Assembly: GCF_002222635.1 (NCBI RefSeq)
Contig: NZ_CP022415.1
Span: 1,364,001-1,428,000, forward strand
Direction: 5' to 3'
Source of the DNA: Pseudosulfitobacter pseudonitzschiae
GTDB lineage: Bacteria > Pseudomonadota > Alphaproteobacteria > Rhodobacterales > Rhodobacteraceae
Length of the DNA stretch: 64,000 nucleotides
The notes beneath the pieces are model-generated. The model worked only from the letters and a program-made list of their open reading frames with translations. It searched no databases and had not been told where the DNA came from. The first letter of the stretch is position 1. Each line of letters starts with the position of its first letter. Of this stretch, positions 44,781 through 54,002 are shown one piece after another. Made by a program: the position numbers and the translations under genes.

Positions 44781-45211
44781 CCCAGTAGGGTGGCTTTTGC
44801 CGGTCATGTGAGAAGGTCGGAGGTGAAGTAAGGACAAACGGTCAATGAGACGGGATCAGGAAAACCAGGCACTAGGCCGTGCGCCTTAGAGCGCGCGTAT
44901 CCGAGTTGGACCTGATCCGCGCATCTCCATACGGGCCCGTGGCGTGTCAAAGCCACATTCAGAGGCCGAACACACGACAGCACCTGACCACATGTTCATA
45001 CCTGCCAAAACTTCTTGCATTCACCGGGGCGTCCACACACGGCCTGTTGATCGGCTCGTGGGCCGTGGCCTTGATGGGGTTACGCACGCGCCGTGGTCTC
45101 ATTAGCGGATAGGTCGATTTTGACCATTCGGGCTGTCAGACTCTGGGTGCGTATTTTCTCCGTTCCATGCTGTCCTCTCTTTCGCGAACTCCTTGGTGAC
45201 CGTGGAAGACG
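44781..45211. other. Non-coding region between the two IS110 transposases
   Basis: About 430 bases, with only short frames. It should contain the 3' non-coding end of element 1 and the 3' end region of element 2, which converges on it. No conserved protein-coding sign. Confidence 0.6.
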
Positions 45212-46279
45212 TCAGATCGCTTCCATGGCCGCGTCTCTTGGTGCGTCGAACTGGGTGCCGTGGCGCAGAAGGCTCCAGGCGGTTCGTGCGAGTTTGTTGG
45301 CAAGCGCGATGGCCGCCTTGTTTCTGGGCATACGCGCCACCGCCTCGGTCAGCCACGGGCCAAAGCTGAAGTCGGACCAGCGGTGCGGGCGCATCATGAT
45401 CACTTTAGCCGCCTGCACGAACAGCATCCTCAGGTAGCGACTGCCGCGCTTGGTGATCCGTCCGAGGATCGTTCGCCCGCCGGTGCTGAATTGTCGGGGC
45501 ACCAGACCAACCCAGGCTGCAAAATCGCGCCCCCTGTCGAACGCCTCACCTTTGCCGACTGCCGCGACCATCGCCGTCGAGATCATTGGCCCGATGCCGG
45601 GTATCGTCATGATGTTGGCGCAGTTCTCTTCCGTGCGGCTGATCTCTTCGATCTCGCCGGAGACGTCCCCGATCCGTTTGTCCAGCCAGAGCCAGTCGCC
45701 GTAAAGCCCGATCAGGATGCCACGCATTCGAGGTGAGATCTCATCCCGACGCTGTTCGAGGATCGTTTCGAAGGAATTCTTCAGCGCCCGCAGCCCCGAC
45801 CTGACGGTGATCCCCTGCTCGATCAGGAAGGCCCGGATCTGGTTGATGGTGGCCGTGCGCCGCGAAACCAGCCGTGCCCGGACCCGGTGCAGGGCCTGAA
45901 GGTCGAGCTGATCTTGGTCCTTTTCTGAAACGGTCCGAAGGTTGGGTCGCAACGCAGCTTCTGCGATCGCCTCCGCGTCGTTGTAATCGTTCTTCTGGCC
46001 CTTGTTGAACGGCTTCACGTAAATTGCCGGTATGATCCGCGGCTCGAACCCCATGCTCCGCAGCGTTCGGCTGACAAAATGGGCGCTGAGGCAAGCCTCC
46101 ATTCCCACGATGCAGCGTGGGAGTTGCTCGAAAGTGGCATTCAGAGCCAAGCGCTTGATCTGCTTTCGGATGACCAGTTGGCCGGACCGGTCGAATCCGA
46201 CCAGGTGAAACGTATCCTTCCCGATGTCGATCCCGACGACGGCAAGGTCTTCCAAACTTCCTGTCTTCTTTGCACACAT
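45212..46279 (-). mobile_element. IS110-family transposase (element 2)
   Basis: 355 residues. DEDD domain: D in GIDIGKDTFHLVG, E in VGMEACLSAHF, D's in KNDYNDAEAIAEA; C-terminal FSTGGRTILGRITKRGSRYLR with the family serine. The protein is clearly related to, but not a copy of, element 1, so the two are separate insertions. They point towards each other. Confidence 0.92.
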
Positions 46280-46523
46280 GGCTACTTCTCCTTGTTGCGC
46301 GGTTGATCCCAGTTAAAGATAACCCAACGTTGGGGGAAGCAGCCGGCACATCCCATTAGCGGCCGCACAGTCCTTGGCTCGAACCTGCGATAGCTGACCT
46401 TCGCCGCGCAGGCAGCGAACTGGCAAACTGCGGACATTTCTGTCGTTTGCGTCGCTTAGTTTAATGTCGGCTATCTTCGTCAGAGTAATTGACCATTTTC
46501 GTGGAAGTGCGCATGTTGCTGGG

Positions 46524-47054
46524 ATGAGATGGACCAAACTCAAACAACGCATTGAAGATTGCTTCGCCGAGTCTGCAAAGGGTCGCGTAGAGGTCTGGAA
46601 TACGCGCTATCGTAATTCTCACGATCAAGAAGGTGAGGCTTGGATCACAATTGATAAAATACAGGTCCATAGCATGGGTTCTCTGACTTACTTGGTGAAA
46701 TACTATGAACAAAGCACCCAGATTCAGCAGGAACGAGCCTGCCAAGACTATGGTGATGACCAGCAGATAAAGGGGTATCTTGCCGCGCAAGAAGAAGTTC
46801 AGCAAAGGCTCCGGAACGATGGCACCATTCCGCTAGAAGAATTCAATAGTACGCTTTTCGAGTATCTGAATTTATCTATCGAAGAAATTTTGGGATCAGA
46901 TCAAATGGTCTTGAGAGCTTTGGGTATGTTCGACAAGCGACTTGGAAAAAGACGGCTGAAGTCCCTGAATCTCTCCAGTGATCATGAGTTGGTACAGAGC
47001 TTCTTTCGCATTCGCTGCGCATTTGAAGGAATTCGTCCGCAACTAGACACCTAG
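46524..47054 (+). CDS. SF0329 family protein (unknown function)
   Basis: 176 residues from ATG 46524 (MRWTKLKQRIEDCFAES). The early GRVEVWNTRYRNSH and WITIDK, then LNLSIEEILGSDQMVLRALGMFDKRLGKRRL match a family of proteins named after Shigella SF0329 and found scattered in many bacteria. Function is unknown. It lies behind an IS110 element in a region of lower GC, consistent with horizontal gain. Confidence 0.7.
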   Translation: MRWTKLKQRIEDCFAESAKGRVEVWNTRYRNSHDQEGEAWITIDKIQVHSMGSLTYLVKYYEQSTQIQQERACQDYGDDQQIKGYLAAQEEVQQRLRNDGTIPLEEFNSTLFEYLNLSIEEILGSDQMVLRALGMFDKRLGKRRLKSLNLSSDHELVQSFFRIRCAFEGIRPQLDT

Positions 47055-47433
47055 CACTCGCTCCAAAGCCTAAGCCGACATTGAGGCGTTTTGCGGCATT
47101 GATCAACTTGGACTCACAGCCGACCTTCGCCGCACTCAACACGAATGGCCGCTGTCGGGAAATGGCACAGACTTTGCAAAGTTCACTACTGCGCAAAGCA
47201 GGAATATGCGAGAGCGCAGCTTTTCGGGAATGTGATCATCAGCAGATAGACGCAGCAATTTTCCCTGATACCTGCACCCCCACCAAGCCCGGAATCAAAG
47301 CACGTAATGCCGCCAGCCTCTCGGTGTTCGCAAAGCGAACACCTGCCAACAACACGTCACGCCGGAGGTGTGCGTGAAAAACCGGTGAACCTGTGGTGCG
47401 ACGGGCGGGCGCTGCCCTTTGTGAAGGGCGCTC
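47055..47433. other. Intergenic stretch between SF0329 gene and phn operon
   Basis: About 380 bases. It holds a 9-bp perfect inverted repeat (47323-47343). No convincing gene. Confidence 0.5.
47323..47343. repeat. Perfect inverted repeat GGTGTTCGC-AAA-GCGAACACC
   Basis: Nine-bp arms with a three-base loop, 91 bases beyond the end of the phn operon. Candidate terminator hairpin for that operon, or an operator; no T tract follows. Confidence 0.5.
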
Positions 47434-48048
47434 TTATTCGTACTTCTCCAGAAACGCCTCTGCCGACAGCGCGCGGAAATCCTCCAGCGTTTCACGCAGG
47501 CGGTCGTGCGGCCAGTCCCACCATGCCAGCACCATCATCCGCTCGGCCACGGGGCGGGTATAGCGCGCCCGCAGCGGCAGCGCCGGAATGCCCGCCACGA
47601 TCATATAGGGCGGCACGTCGCGGGTGACGATGGCGCCGCCTGCGACGACGGCACCGTGGCCGATGCTGACCTGCGGACGGACCTGTGCGCCGTGGCCCAG
47701 CCATGTGTCATGGCCGATGATTGCACGGCGGGTGCGGCGGTGGTCGAACCAGGCGGTGTCGTGTTCCGCGTCGTCGAAATAATCGGCGGAGCGGTAGTGG
47801 AAGTGGTGCAGGCTGGCCTTGTCCATCGGATGATCGGTCGCCCCGATGCGCACGCAGCTGGCGATGTTGGAAAACTTGCCGACTTCGGCATTGGCGATGT
47901 CCGCCATGCGGTCGCAGTAGGAATAATCACCGATGGTGCTGTGCGCCACGCGGCTGGCCCGTCCGATCTCGACGTAGGCGCCGAACGTGGCGTCGGTGAT
48001 CTCGCAATCGGGATGCACGAAAGGCGCACCGGCGGTCAGGCGGGCCAT
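47434..48048 (-). CDS. Hexapeptide-repeat acetyltransferase-like protein of phosphonate loci
   Basis: About 204 residues from ATG 48048. Left-handed beta-helix: repeated hexapeptides such as GAYVEIGRASRVAHSTIGDYSYC and VSIGHGAVVAGGAIVTRDVPPYMIVAG. It belongs to the xenobiotic-acetyltransferase-like group often found with phosphonate uptake genes (TIGR03308 type). The acceptor is unknown; it may modify a phosphonate or an intermediate. It starts right after the phnE stop. Confidence 0.8.
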   Translation of the reverse strand: MARLTAGAPFVHPDCEITDATFGAYVEIGRASRVAHSTIGDYSYCDRMADIANAEVGKFSNIASCVRIGATDHPMDKASLHHFHYRSADYFDDAEHDTAWFDHRRTRRAIIGHDTWLGHGAQVRPQVSIGHGAVVAGGAIVTRDVPPYMIVAGIPALPLRARYTRPVAERMMVLAWWDWPHDRLRETLEDFRALSAEAFLEKYE

Positions 48049-48049
48049 A

Positions 48050-49405
48050 TCAGTGGCCACCCTCGCCGTTGCCTTGGATCAGACGGCGGCGCAACCAGCC
48101 CGAGAAAGTGTCCATGGCCATGACCATCAGCACGATCAGCACGATGTAGTAAGACACCTCTTCCCAGTCCTTCTGGGTGATGATCGCCTGTGTCAGCAGC
48201 AGGCCGATGCCGCCGCCAGTGATCGCGCCGATGACGGTGGCGCTGCGGGTGTTGGATTCCAGATAGTATAGCACCTGGCTCAGCAACACCGGTGTGACCT
48301 GTGGGATGACGCCGAAGCGGTAGCGTTGCATCGGTTTGGCCCCGGTCGAGGCGATGCCTTCGATCTGCTTGTCGTCGACGTTTTCCAGCGCCTCGGAGAA
48401 CATTTTGCCAAAGCTGCCGGTGTCGGTGATCAGGATCGCCAGCGCGCCGGTCAGCGGTCCGGGACCAAAGGCACGGCTGAGGATGATCGTCCAGATCAGC
48501 CCGTCGACGCCGCGCACAAAGTCGAAGAACCGGCGCACGCCAAAGCGGACGCTCATCAGGCGGGTAAAGTTGCGCGCCGCCAGAAAGGCCAACGGTAGCG
48601 CCACCAGCGCCGCACCCATCGTGCCCAGAAAGGCCATGAGCACGGTTTCAAAGATCGCCCAGATCACGTCCTTGTGGCGCCACATCTTGTTGTTCCAGAC
48701 GTCGGAGACCATCGCGGACAAGTTGCTTTGGCCCGCCACCACGCGGTCGGACGACAGGGCAAGCGACGCCAGTTCACCGATGGTTTTACCATAGAACGGG
48801 CTGTCGAGGGTGAACCAGAACAGCTCCCAGCCCAGGGCATAGTTGTACACTTCAGTGCGGGCGCGGGTGACGGTGGCACGGCCGCCTGCGCCGGTGATGT
48901 TGACCCGCGCGTTGCTGGCGCTGATCCAGTCGGGGACTTGTCCGTCGGGTGTGTCCAGCCGGATGGTACGGCCATCGACGGTGACAGTGATTGTGCCATA
49001 GTCGGGCCTTGTATAGCGCAGGGTCGGCCCGTCGATTTCGGCGGTTTCGCCTGCATCCAGCGTGACGCGGACGGCGTCGTCATTCAGGGGTGTGACGAAA
49101 TCGGGCAGCATCCCGTCGGGATAGGTGCCTTTGTTCTCGCCCTCGATGGCATAGGACATGCCGCCGTTGCGGTTGTCGTGGGTGACGTGGGTTTTATAGC
49201 TGTAGCTGTCGGCGACCAGAATGGCGGCATTGTCCATGCGGGCGCGGTCCATCAGGCCGGGAATGTCGAAGGCAAAGAACAGGTAGACGAAATAGGCAAG
49301 GATCACGGCGGGCGCGGCGAAGGCGAACAACCGTTTGCGGGCGATCAGCGCGGTTGCGGCCTGTTTGTGGCCTTGGGCGGGCAGTATGTCTGCGGTGGCG
49401 GTCAT
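48050..49405 (-). CDS. phnE: Phosphonate ABC transporter permease PhnE (longer copy)
   Basis: 451 residues. The second half has the PhnE-like permease pattern with several membrane helices (FLGTMGAALVALPLAFLAARNF, VRFFDFVRGVDGLIWTIIL, and EALENVDDKQIEGIASTGA as the ATPase-docking loop). The first half has one N-terminal helix and a large periplasmic insert (residues about 50-220). Two phnE genes in tandem form the heterodimeric permease. The start is four bases from the other phnE gene's stop. Confidence 0.87.
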   Translation of the reverse strand: MTATADILPAQGHKQAATALIARKRLFAFAAPAVILAYFVYLFFAFDIPGLMDRARMDNAAILVADSYSYKTHVTHDNRNGGMSYAIEGENKGTYPDGMLPDFVTPLNDDAVRVTLDAGETAEIDGPTLRYTRPDYGTITVTVDGRTIRLDTPDGQVPDWISASNARVNITGAGGRATVTRARTEVYNYALGWELFWFTLDSPFYGKTIGELASLALSSDRVVAGQSNLSAMVSDVWNNKMWRHKDVIWAIFETVLMAFLGTMGAALVALPLAFLAARNFTRLMSVRFGVRRFFDFVRGVDGLIWTIILSRAFGPGPLTGALAILITDTGSFGKMFSEALENVDDKQIEGIASTGAKPMQRYRFGVIPQVTPVLLSQVLYYLESNTRSATVIGAITGGGIGLLLTQAIITQKDWEEVSYYIVLIVLMVMAMDTFSGWLRRRLIQGNGEGGH

Positions 49406-49408
49406 GGC

Positions 49409-50284
49409 TCAAACCTTTCCGGCGAGTTTGTTGCGATAGTGGCTTGAGAGTTGGTCGAAGAAGACGATTGTCAGGAACAGCAGCAGGAAGATGGCTGCGA
49501 CCTCGTCATAGCGGCCCTGACCCCAGCTGAAAGCGTTCTTCAGGTCGTAGCCGATGCCGCCCGACCCGACAAAGCCGAGGATGGCGGAGGCGCGGATGTT
49601 GATTTCAAAGCGCAGCAGCGCGTAGCTGAGCCAGTTGGGCGCGACCTGCGGAATGATGCCCAGCATCATGCCTTGGGTCCAGCTTGCGCCGGTGGATTGC
49701 AGCCCTTCCAGCGGCTTGAGGCTGGCGTTTTCGTTCACTTCGGAGAACAGTTTGCCAAGGGCGCCTGCGGTGTGAAAGGCAATGGCGATCATCGCAGGCA
49801 CAGGGCCACCACCCAGCACAAAGATCAGCACCAGCGCGATGACGATTTCGGGAATGGCGCGCATGATGTCCATCATCCGGCGGAACAGTCCGATCAGCCT
49901 TGGAAAACGCGCCAGACCGCGGGTGGACAGCAGCGACAGCACGATGGCCATCAGCCCGCCCACAAGCGTCGATGCGGCGGCGATGTTGATCGTCTCGATC
50001 ATCGAGGGCAGGAATTGCAGCATCAGGGCGGGGATCAGTGCGGCCTTTTCGCCCGCTTCGGTCAGCACCTCGCGCGGGAAGGCAAAGATGTGCAGGATAC
50101 CGTCCCAGAAACCGCCCGCGTTGCGGCTGTCGGCCAGCATAAAGCCCGAAGCCATCAGGGCGATGAACACAACCAGCATGATGCCGCCGTACATACGCTT
50201 GGTGCGCGTCATGGCCATATAGGCGTCTTGTATTTCCGAGGTGCGTTGCACCCCGACACTCTGGCTGAGGGTGGTATCGGTCAT
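49409..50284 (-). CDS. phnE: Phosphonate ABC transporter permease PhnE (shorter copy)
   Basis: 291 residues from ATG 50284. Same family, with MRAIPEIVIALVLIFVLGGGPVPAMIAIAFHTAGALGKLFSEV and the docking loop NASLKPLEGLQSTGASWTQG. It lacks the large insert of its neighbour. Begins 77 bases after phnD, past an attenuator-like hairpin. Confidence 0.92.
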   Translation of the reverse strand: MTDTTLSQSVGVQRTSEIQDAYMAMTRTKRMYGGIMLVVFIALMASGFMLADSRNAGGFWDGILHIFAFPREVLTEAGEKAALIPALMLQFLPSMIETINIAAASTLVGGLMAIVLSLLSTRGLARFPRLIGLFRRMMDIMRAIPEIVIALVLIFVLGGGPVPAMIAIAFHTAGALGKLFSEVNENASLKPLEGLQSTGASWTQGMMLGIIPQVAPNWLSYALLRFEINIRASAILGFVGSGGIGYDLKNAFSWGQGRYDEVAAIFLLLFLTIVFFDQLSSHYRNKLAGKV

Positions 50285-50310
50285 CGCGGTGTATCCTGTA
50301 GGGCCATCGT

Positions 50311-50344
50311 AAAAAAATGGCCGGCCCCGCGCGGGGACCGGCCA
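50311..50344 (-). terminator. Strong hairpin plus T7 between phnD and phnE
   Basis: On the minus strand TGGCCGG...CCGGCCA with a GC-rich inner stem (CCCCGCGCGGGG) is followed by seven T. It is a textbook intrinsic terminator shape in the middle of an operon, so it probably acts as a partial terminator to favour the binding protein. Confidence 0.75.
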
Positions 50345-50360
50345 AAGGGGCAAAGCCCGT

Positions 50361-51269
50361 TTACATCTTGGATTTGCGTGCCTCGATGATCGACGTATAG
50401 CCTTCGTGGCTGATCGGCTGGAAACCCAGCGCGTCACCGGCCATAAAGTTATAGGCGCAATCGGGGTCCATATAGGGCAGCGACGCGGTCAGCGTGGTGA
50501 TGTCGATCTTGACGCGCTCGGGCAAATCCTTGCGCAGCACGACGGGGCCTTCGGGGATCGGCTTGGATTTCCAGATTTCGACCAGTTCGTTCATGTCGAC
50601 GAGGCCCGCATCCGACGCCTTGCGCAGCGCGCCGGAGTTGTAACCGTCGGTCCAGTCGCCCATGCCGTCGGCCCATGTGACACCCGCATCCACGTCGCCG
50701 TTGGCCACAGCAACGATCGTCTGTTCGTGGCCACCGACAAATTTGACTTCGCCAAAGTAGTCACCGGATTGCATGGTCACCGAAAGCTCGGCGGGGATTT
50801 CGATCGACGGGATAAGGTAGCCCGAGGTCGAGTTCGGATCGCCGAATGCGAACACTTTGCCTTCCATGTCCTTCAGCGATGTGATGCCGGAATCCTTGCG
50901 GGCAAAACCGATGGAGTGATAGCCGTAGGAGCCATCGACATTGGTTTTGACCATGATGGGTTCGATCGCTTCGGGGTCGGTCAGATAGGCCTTGGCATAG
51001 GCCGATGCGCCCAGCCATGCCATGTCGATGGAACCGCCCAGCAGGCCCTGGATCACGCCGTCATAATCTGCGGGCGTGAACAGTTTGGTGGGCACGCCCA
51101 GCAGTTCTTCGACCTTGGCACGGTAGCATTCGTTCGATGTCATGCGGTCCTGTGCGTTTTCACCGCCCAGGATGCCGATGCGGAATTCGGTGATGGCGTC
51201 GTCTTGTGCAAAGGCAGCGGTGCTGAGGGCGGTGGTTGCGGCAAGCGCAAGTGCGATGGTCGTTTTCAT
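50361..51269 (-). CDS. phnD: Phosphonate ABC transporter substrate-binding protein
   Basis: 302 residues with a signal peptide of about 21 residues ending TAAFAQ. Then TEFRIGILGGENAQDRM, KLFTPADYDGVIQGLLGG and SKSKM-type C-terminus. Periplasmic binding of phosphonates such as 2-aminoethylphosphonate. Head of the transport unit after phnC. Confidence 0.93.
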   Translation of the reverse strand: MKTTIALALAATTALSTAAFAQDDAITEFRIGILGGENAQDRMTSNECYRAKVEELLGVPTKLFTPADYDGVIQGLLGGSIDMAWLGASAYAKAYLTDPEAIEPIMVKTNVDGSYGYHSIGFARKDSGITSLKDMEGKVFAFGDPNSTSGYLIPSIEIPAELSVTMQSGDYFGEVKFVGGHEQTIVAVANGDVDAGVTWADGMGDWTDGYNSGALRKASDAGLVDMNELVEIWKSKPIPEGPVVLRKDLPERVKIDITTLTASLPYMDPDCAYNFMAGDALGFQPISHEGYTSIIEARKSKM

Positions 51270-51331
51270 ATGTATCTCCATTGGGTCTTGTTGGTTTGGC
51301 AGGTGCCCGCCGCAGCGGGATGGGAACTGGC

Positions 51332-52141
51332 TCAGGCCGGAACGGCGTGCGTGTCGGTGCTGTCCAGTGTTTCGATGGCGGTAGAGGTTGCGGCTTCGGA
51401 AAAGTCCGATCCGGCCCCGTAGATGTCGCGTGCGACGCCGGTGGTCAGTTGTTCGGGTGTGCCGTCAAAGACGACGCGGCCGTCGCGCATGCCGATCACG
51501 CGGTCGCAATAGCGGCGCGCGGTGTCCAGCGTGTGCAGGTTGGCGATGACCATCCGGCCATCCTCTTCGTGGATGCGGCGCAGGGCCTGCATCACGACCT
51601 GTGCGTTCATCGGGTCGAGCGAGGCGATAGGTTCGTCCGCGAGAATGATCTTGGGGTCTTGCATCAAGGCGCGGGCGATGGCCACGCGCTGTTGCTGACC
51701 ACCTGACAGCGCCTCGGCGCGTTTGGGGGCGTGTTCGACAATGCCCAACCGGTCAAGGATTTCGATGGCGCGGTGTACGTCCGATGTGGGGTACAGGTTG
51801 AACATAGTGGCCATCGTCGAGCGGCGGTTCAGCGTGCCGTGCAGCACGTTCGACACCACGTCCATGCGAGGGACCAGATTGAACTGTTGAAAGATCATCG
51901 CACATTGCGATTGCCAGCGGCGACGGGCGGCACCGCGCAGATGCGTCATGTCATGGCCTTCGACGGTGAAGCTGCCCGAAGAACTGTCGGTCAGGCGGTT
52001 CAGCATCCGCAGCAGGGTTGATTTACCGGCTCCCGACCGTCCGATGATTCCGATCATGGCAGAGCGCTGGAACGACAGCGTGGCATTGTCCACGGCGGTG
52101 TTCGCGCCAAAAGTTTTGGTCAGGTTGGTGATTTCCAGCAT
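51332..52141 (-). CDS. phnC: Phosphonate ABC transporter ATPase
   Basis: 269 residues from ATG 52141 ([12 protein letters not shown]). Walker A GRSGAGKS at 34-41, signature [15 protein letters not shown], Walker [14 protein letters not shown]. First gene of the operon. Its promoter region holds a PhoB half-site at 52217. Confidence 0.94.
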   Translation of the reverse strand: MLEITNLTKTFGANTAVDNATLSFQRSAMIGIIGRSGAGKSTLLRMLNRLTDSSSGSFTVEGHDMTHLRGAARRRWQSQCAMIFQQFNLVPRMDVVSNVLHGTLNRRSTMATMFNLYPTSDVHRAIEILDRLGIVEHAPKRAEALSGGQQQRVAIARALMQDPKIILADEPIASLDPMNAQVVMQALRRIHEEDGRMVIANLHTLDTARRYCDRVIGMRDGRVVFDGTPEQLTTGVARDIYGAGSDFSEAATSTAIETLDSTDTHAVPA

Positions 52142-52216
52142 ATTTGTCCCCAAGGCATGTTGGGGCCGACCTACGGGCTGCAGGATTCAGTTTTGTTTCA
52201 GTTTTGCGAAACTTAT

Positions 52217-52223
52217 ATGACAG
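52217..52223 (-). promoter_or_regulatory. Pho-box half-site upstream of phnC
   Basis: CTGTCAT on the minus strand, 76 bases before the phnC start, is the half-site of the PhoB box. A second half-site at the expected spacing (11 bases further downstream) is degenerate, so support is partial. Confidence 0.45.
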
Positions 52224-52367
52224 GTGGGAAAGTTTCGGCGCTGCGGCGAAAATAGTTTAACCGGTGGTTGAAACGCTTTTGTAAACAGCCCGGAATCAAG
52301 GCACGCATTGGCGTATGCCCGCTTGTTACGCCTCAGATATGTCGCTGCCCGCAGTGGCGGTGTCAGC

Positions 52368-53180
52368 CTAGCTGCGCCACGCCAGCAAGCGTTTCTCGAT
52401 CAGCCCGATCACCGTGCTGAGTGTCACACCCAGCACCGACAGGATCAGAACGCCTGCAAACAACCGCTCCAGATCGTAAAGCGATCCGGCTTCGAGGATA
52501 TAGGCGCCGATGCCGTATTCTGCGCCCAGCATTTCGGCAGCGACCAGCAGGATGATCGCAATGGCCAGCGAAATCCGCAGCCCCGACAGGATGCCGGGCA
52601 TGGCGCCGGGCAATACGATCTTGCGAACGATCGACAGCCACGACAGCCCGAAACTTTGCCCCATCCGGATCAGCGACCGGTCGACGTTGTCCACAGCGCC
52701 ATAGGTCGCAACAACCGTGGGCGTGAAGGTTCCGAATGCGATCAGTGCGTATTTTGATGTCTCGTCGATGCCGAACCAGATCACGAACAGCGGCAGCAGC
52801 GCGATCTTGGGGATCGGGAACAGCGCCGCCACCAGCGGCACCAGCCCCGCGCGGACATAGGAAAACAACCCGATCAGGATACCGACGCCTATGCCCAGAC
52901 TGGCCCCCAGCGTCGCCCCCACCGCCAGACGGCTGAGCGAGGGCACAAGGTGTTTGAACAGCAGCCCGCTTTGCCACAGCTCGACAAAGGTTGCGGCCAC
53001 GTCCGACGGTTTGGGCAGGGTCAGGGCCGAAATCCAGCCGGTTCGCGTGCCCCACTCCATCAACAGGATCAGAACGACAAACACAGCCACGCCGACGCCA
53101 CGCCGCGCCGAGGGGGCAAAGCCGCCGCCGCGAAAGCGGACTTCGGTGGCCTGTTCGGGTGTCGTGGTGGTGTCAGACAT
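52368..53180 (-). CDS. ABC transporter permease, TauC/SsuC type
   Basis: 270 residues from ATG 53180. About six membrane helices, with the docking loop RMGQSFGLSWLSIVRKIVLPGAMPGI. It belongs to the nitrate/sulfonate/taurine permease group. Overlaps the ATPase gene by 8 bases. Substrate not determined from sequence; it sits next to the phosphonate and the apionate loci but need not serve either. Confidence 0.88.
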   Translation of the reverse strand: MSDTTTTPEQATEVRFRGGGFAPSARRGVGVAVFVVLILLMEWGTRTGWISALTLPKPSDVAATFVELWQSGLLFKHLVPSLSRLAVGATLGASLGIGVGILIGLFSYVRAGLVPLVAALFPIPKIALLPLFVIWFGIDETSKYALIAFGTFTPTVVATYGAVDNVDRSLIRMGQSFGLSWLSIVRKIVLPGAMPGILSGLRISLAIAIILLVAAEMLGAEYGIGAYILEAGSLYDLERLFAGVLILSVLGVTLSTVIGLIEKRLLAWRS

Positions 53181-53940
53181 GCAACAGCTCCGCATCGGCA
53201 GCGCGTGCTTCGTCGCGCATCAGGGTCCACAGGTGCTTTTGCACGGTTTCCAGCTCGGGATCGGCATAGCCGCGTTGGTCCAGCGGTTTGTCGATCTCGA
53301 CCACTTCGCAGATCTGTCCCGGACGGCGCGACAGCACGACGATCTTGTGGCCCAGCCGCACGGCTTCAGCCAGATTGTGCGTGACATAGACGGACGTGAA
53401 CGGCTGGCGCACCCACAGCGCCACCAGATCATCCATCAGCAATTCGCGGGTCTGGCTGTCCAGCGCCGACAGCGGTTCGTCCATCAACATCACGGCGGGG
53501 TTCACGGCCAGCGCGCGGGCGATGGCGACACGCTGTTTCATCCCGCCCGACAGTTGGCGCGGCAAGGCCTGCTCAAAATCGGTCAGCTTGGTGCGGGCCA
53601 GCACGTCGGTGATGATCACCTCTGCGGCCTTGCCGCGAATGCCGTGATCCTCAAGTACCAGCGAAATATTCCCGTGCACCGTGCGCCACGGCAGCAGGGC
53701 AAAGTCCTGAAACACAAATGTCAGCGGGTTCAGGCTGTCGGCGGGCGGCGTGCCCAGTTGCAGCACGCGGCCCGCATCGGCGCGTTCCAGCCCGCCGGTC
53801 AGGCGCAGCAGCGTGGACTTGCCACAGCCCGAGGGGCCGACCAGACACACGATGCGCCCTGCCGGAATGTCCAGACTGATGTCGCGCAACACTTCGGTGT
53901 CGCCATAGCTGTGGCTGATCGCATCAAGGCGGATGTCCAT
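53173..53940 (-). CDS. ABC transporter ATPase, TauB/SsuB type
   Basis: 255 residues from ATG 53940. Walker A GPSGCGKS at 35-42, signature [15 protein letters not shown], Walker B MLMDEPLSALDSQ. Middle gene of a three-gene importer. Confidence 0.93.
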   Translation of the reverse strand: MDIRLDAISHSYGDTEVLRDISLDIPAGRIVCLVGPSGCGKSTLLRLTGGLERADAGRVLQLGTPPADSLNPLTFVFQDFALLPWRTVHGNISLVLEDHGIRGKAAEVIITDVLARTKLTDFEQALPRQLSGGMKQRVAIARALAVNPAVMLMDEPLSALDSQTRELLMDDLVALWVRQPFTSVYVTHNLAEAVRLGHKIVVLSRRPGQICEVVEIDKPLDQRGYADPELETVQKHLWTLMRDEARAADAELLHV

Positions 53941-53967
53941 GCGGGCTGTCCTTTGGGGGTAATGGCA

Positions 53968-53993
53968 GGCGGCGGGCAATCGCGCCCGCCGCC
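53968..53993 (-). repeat. Intercistronic hairpin after binding-protein gene
   Basis: GGCGGCGGGC and GCCCGCCGCC with a six-base loop. Placed after the binding-protein gene and before the ATPase gene, as in the polyamine operon; likely to raise binding protein relative to the rest. Confidence 0.6.
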
Positions 53994-54002
53994 AAGGGGC
54001 GC

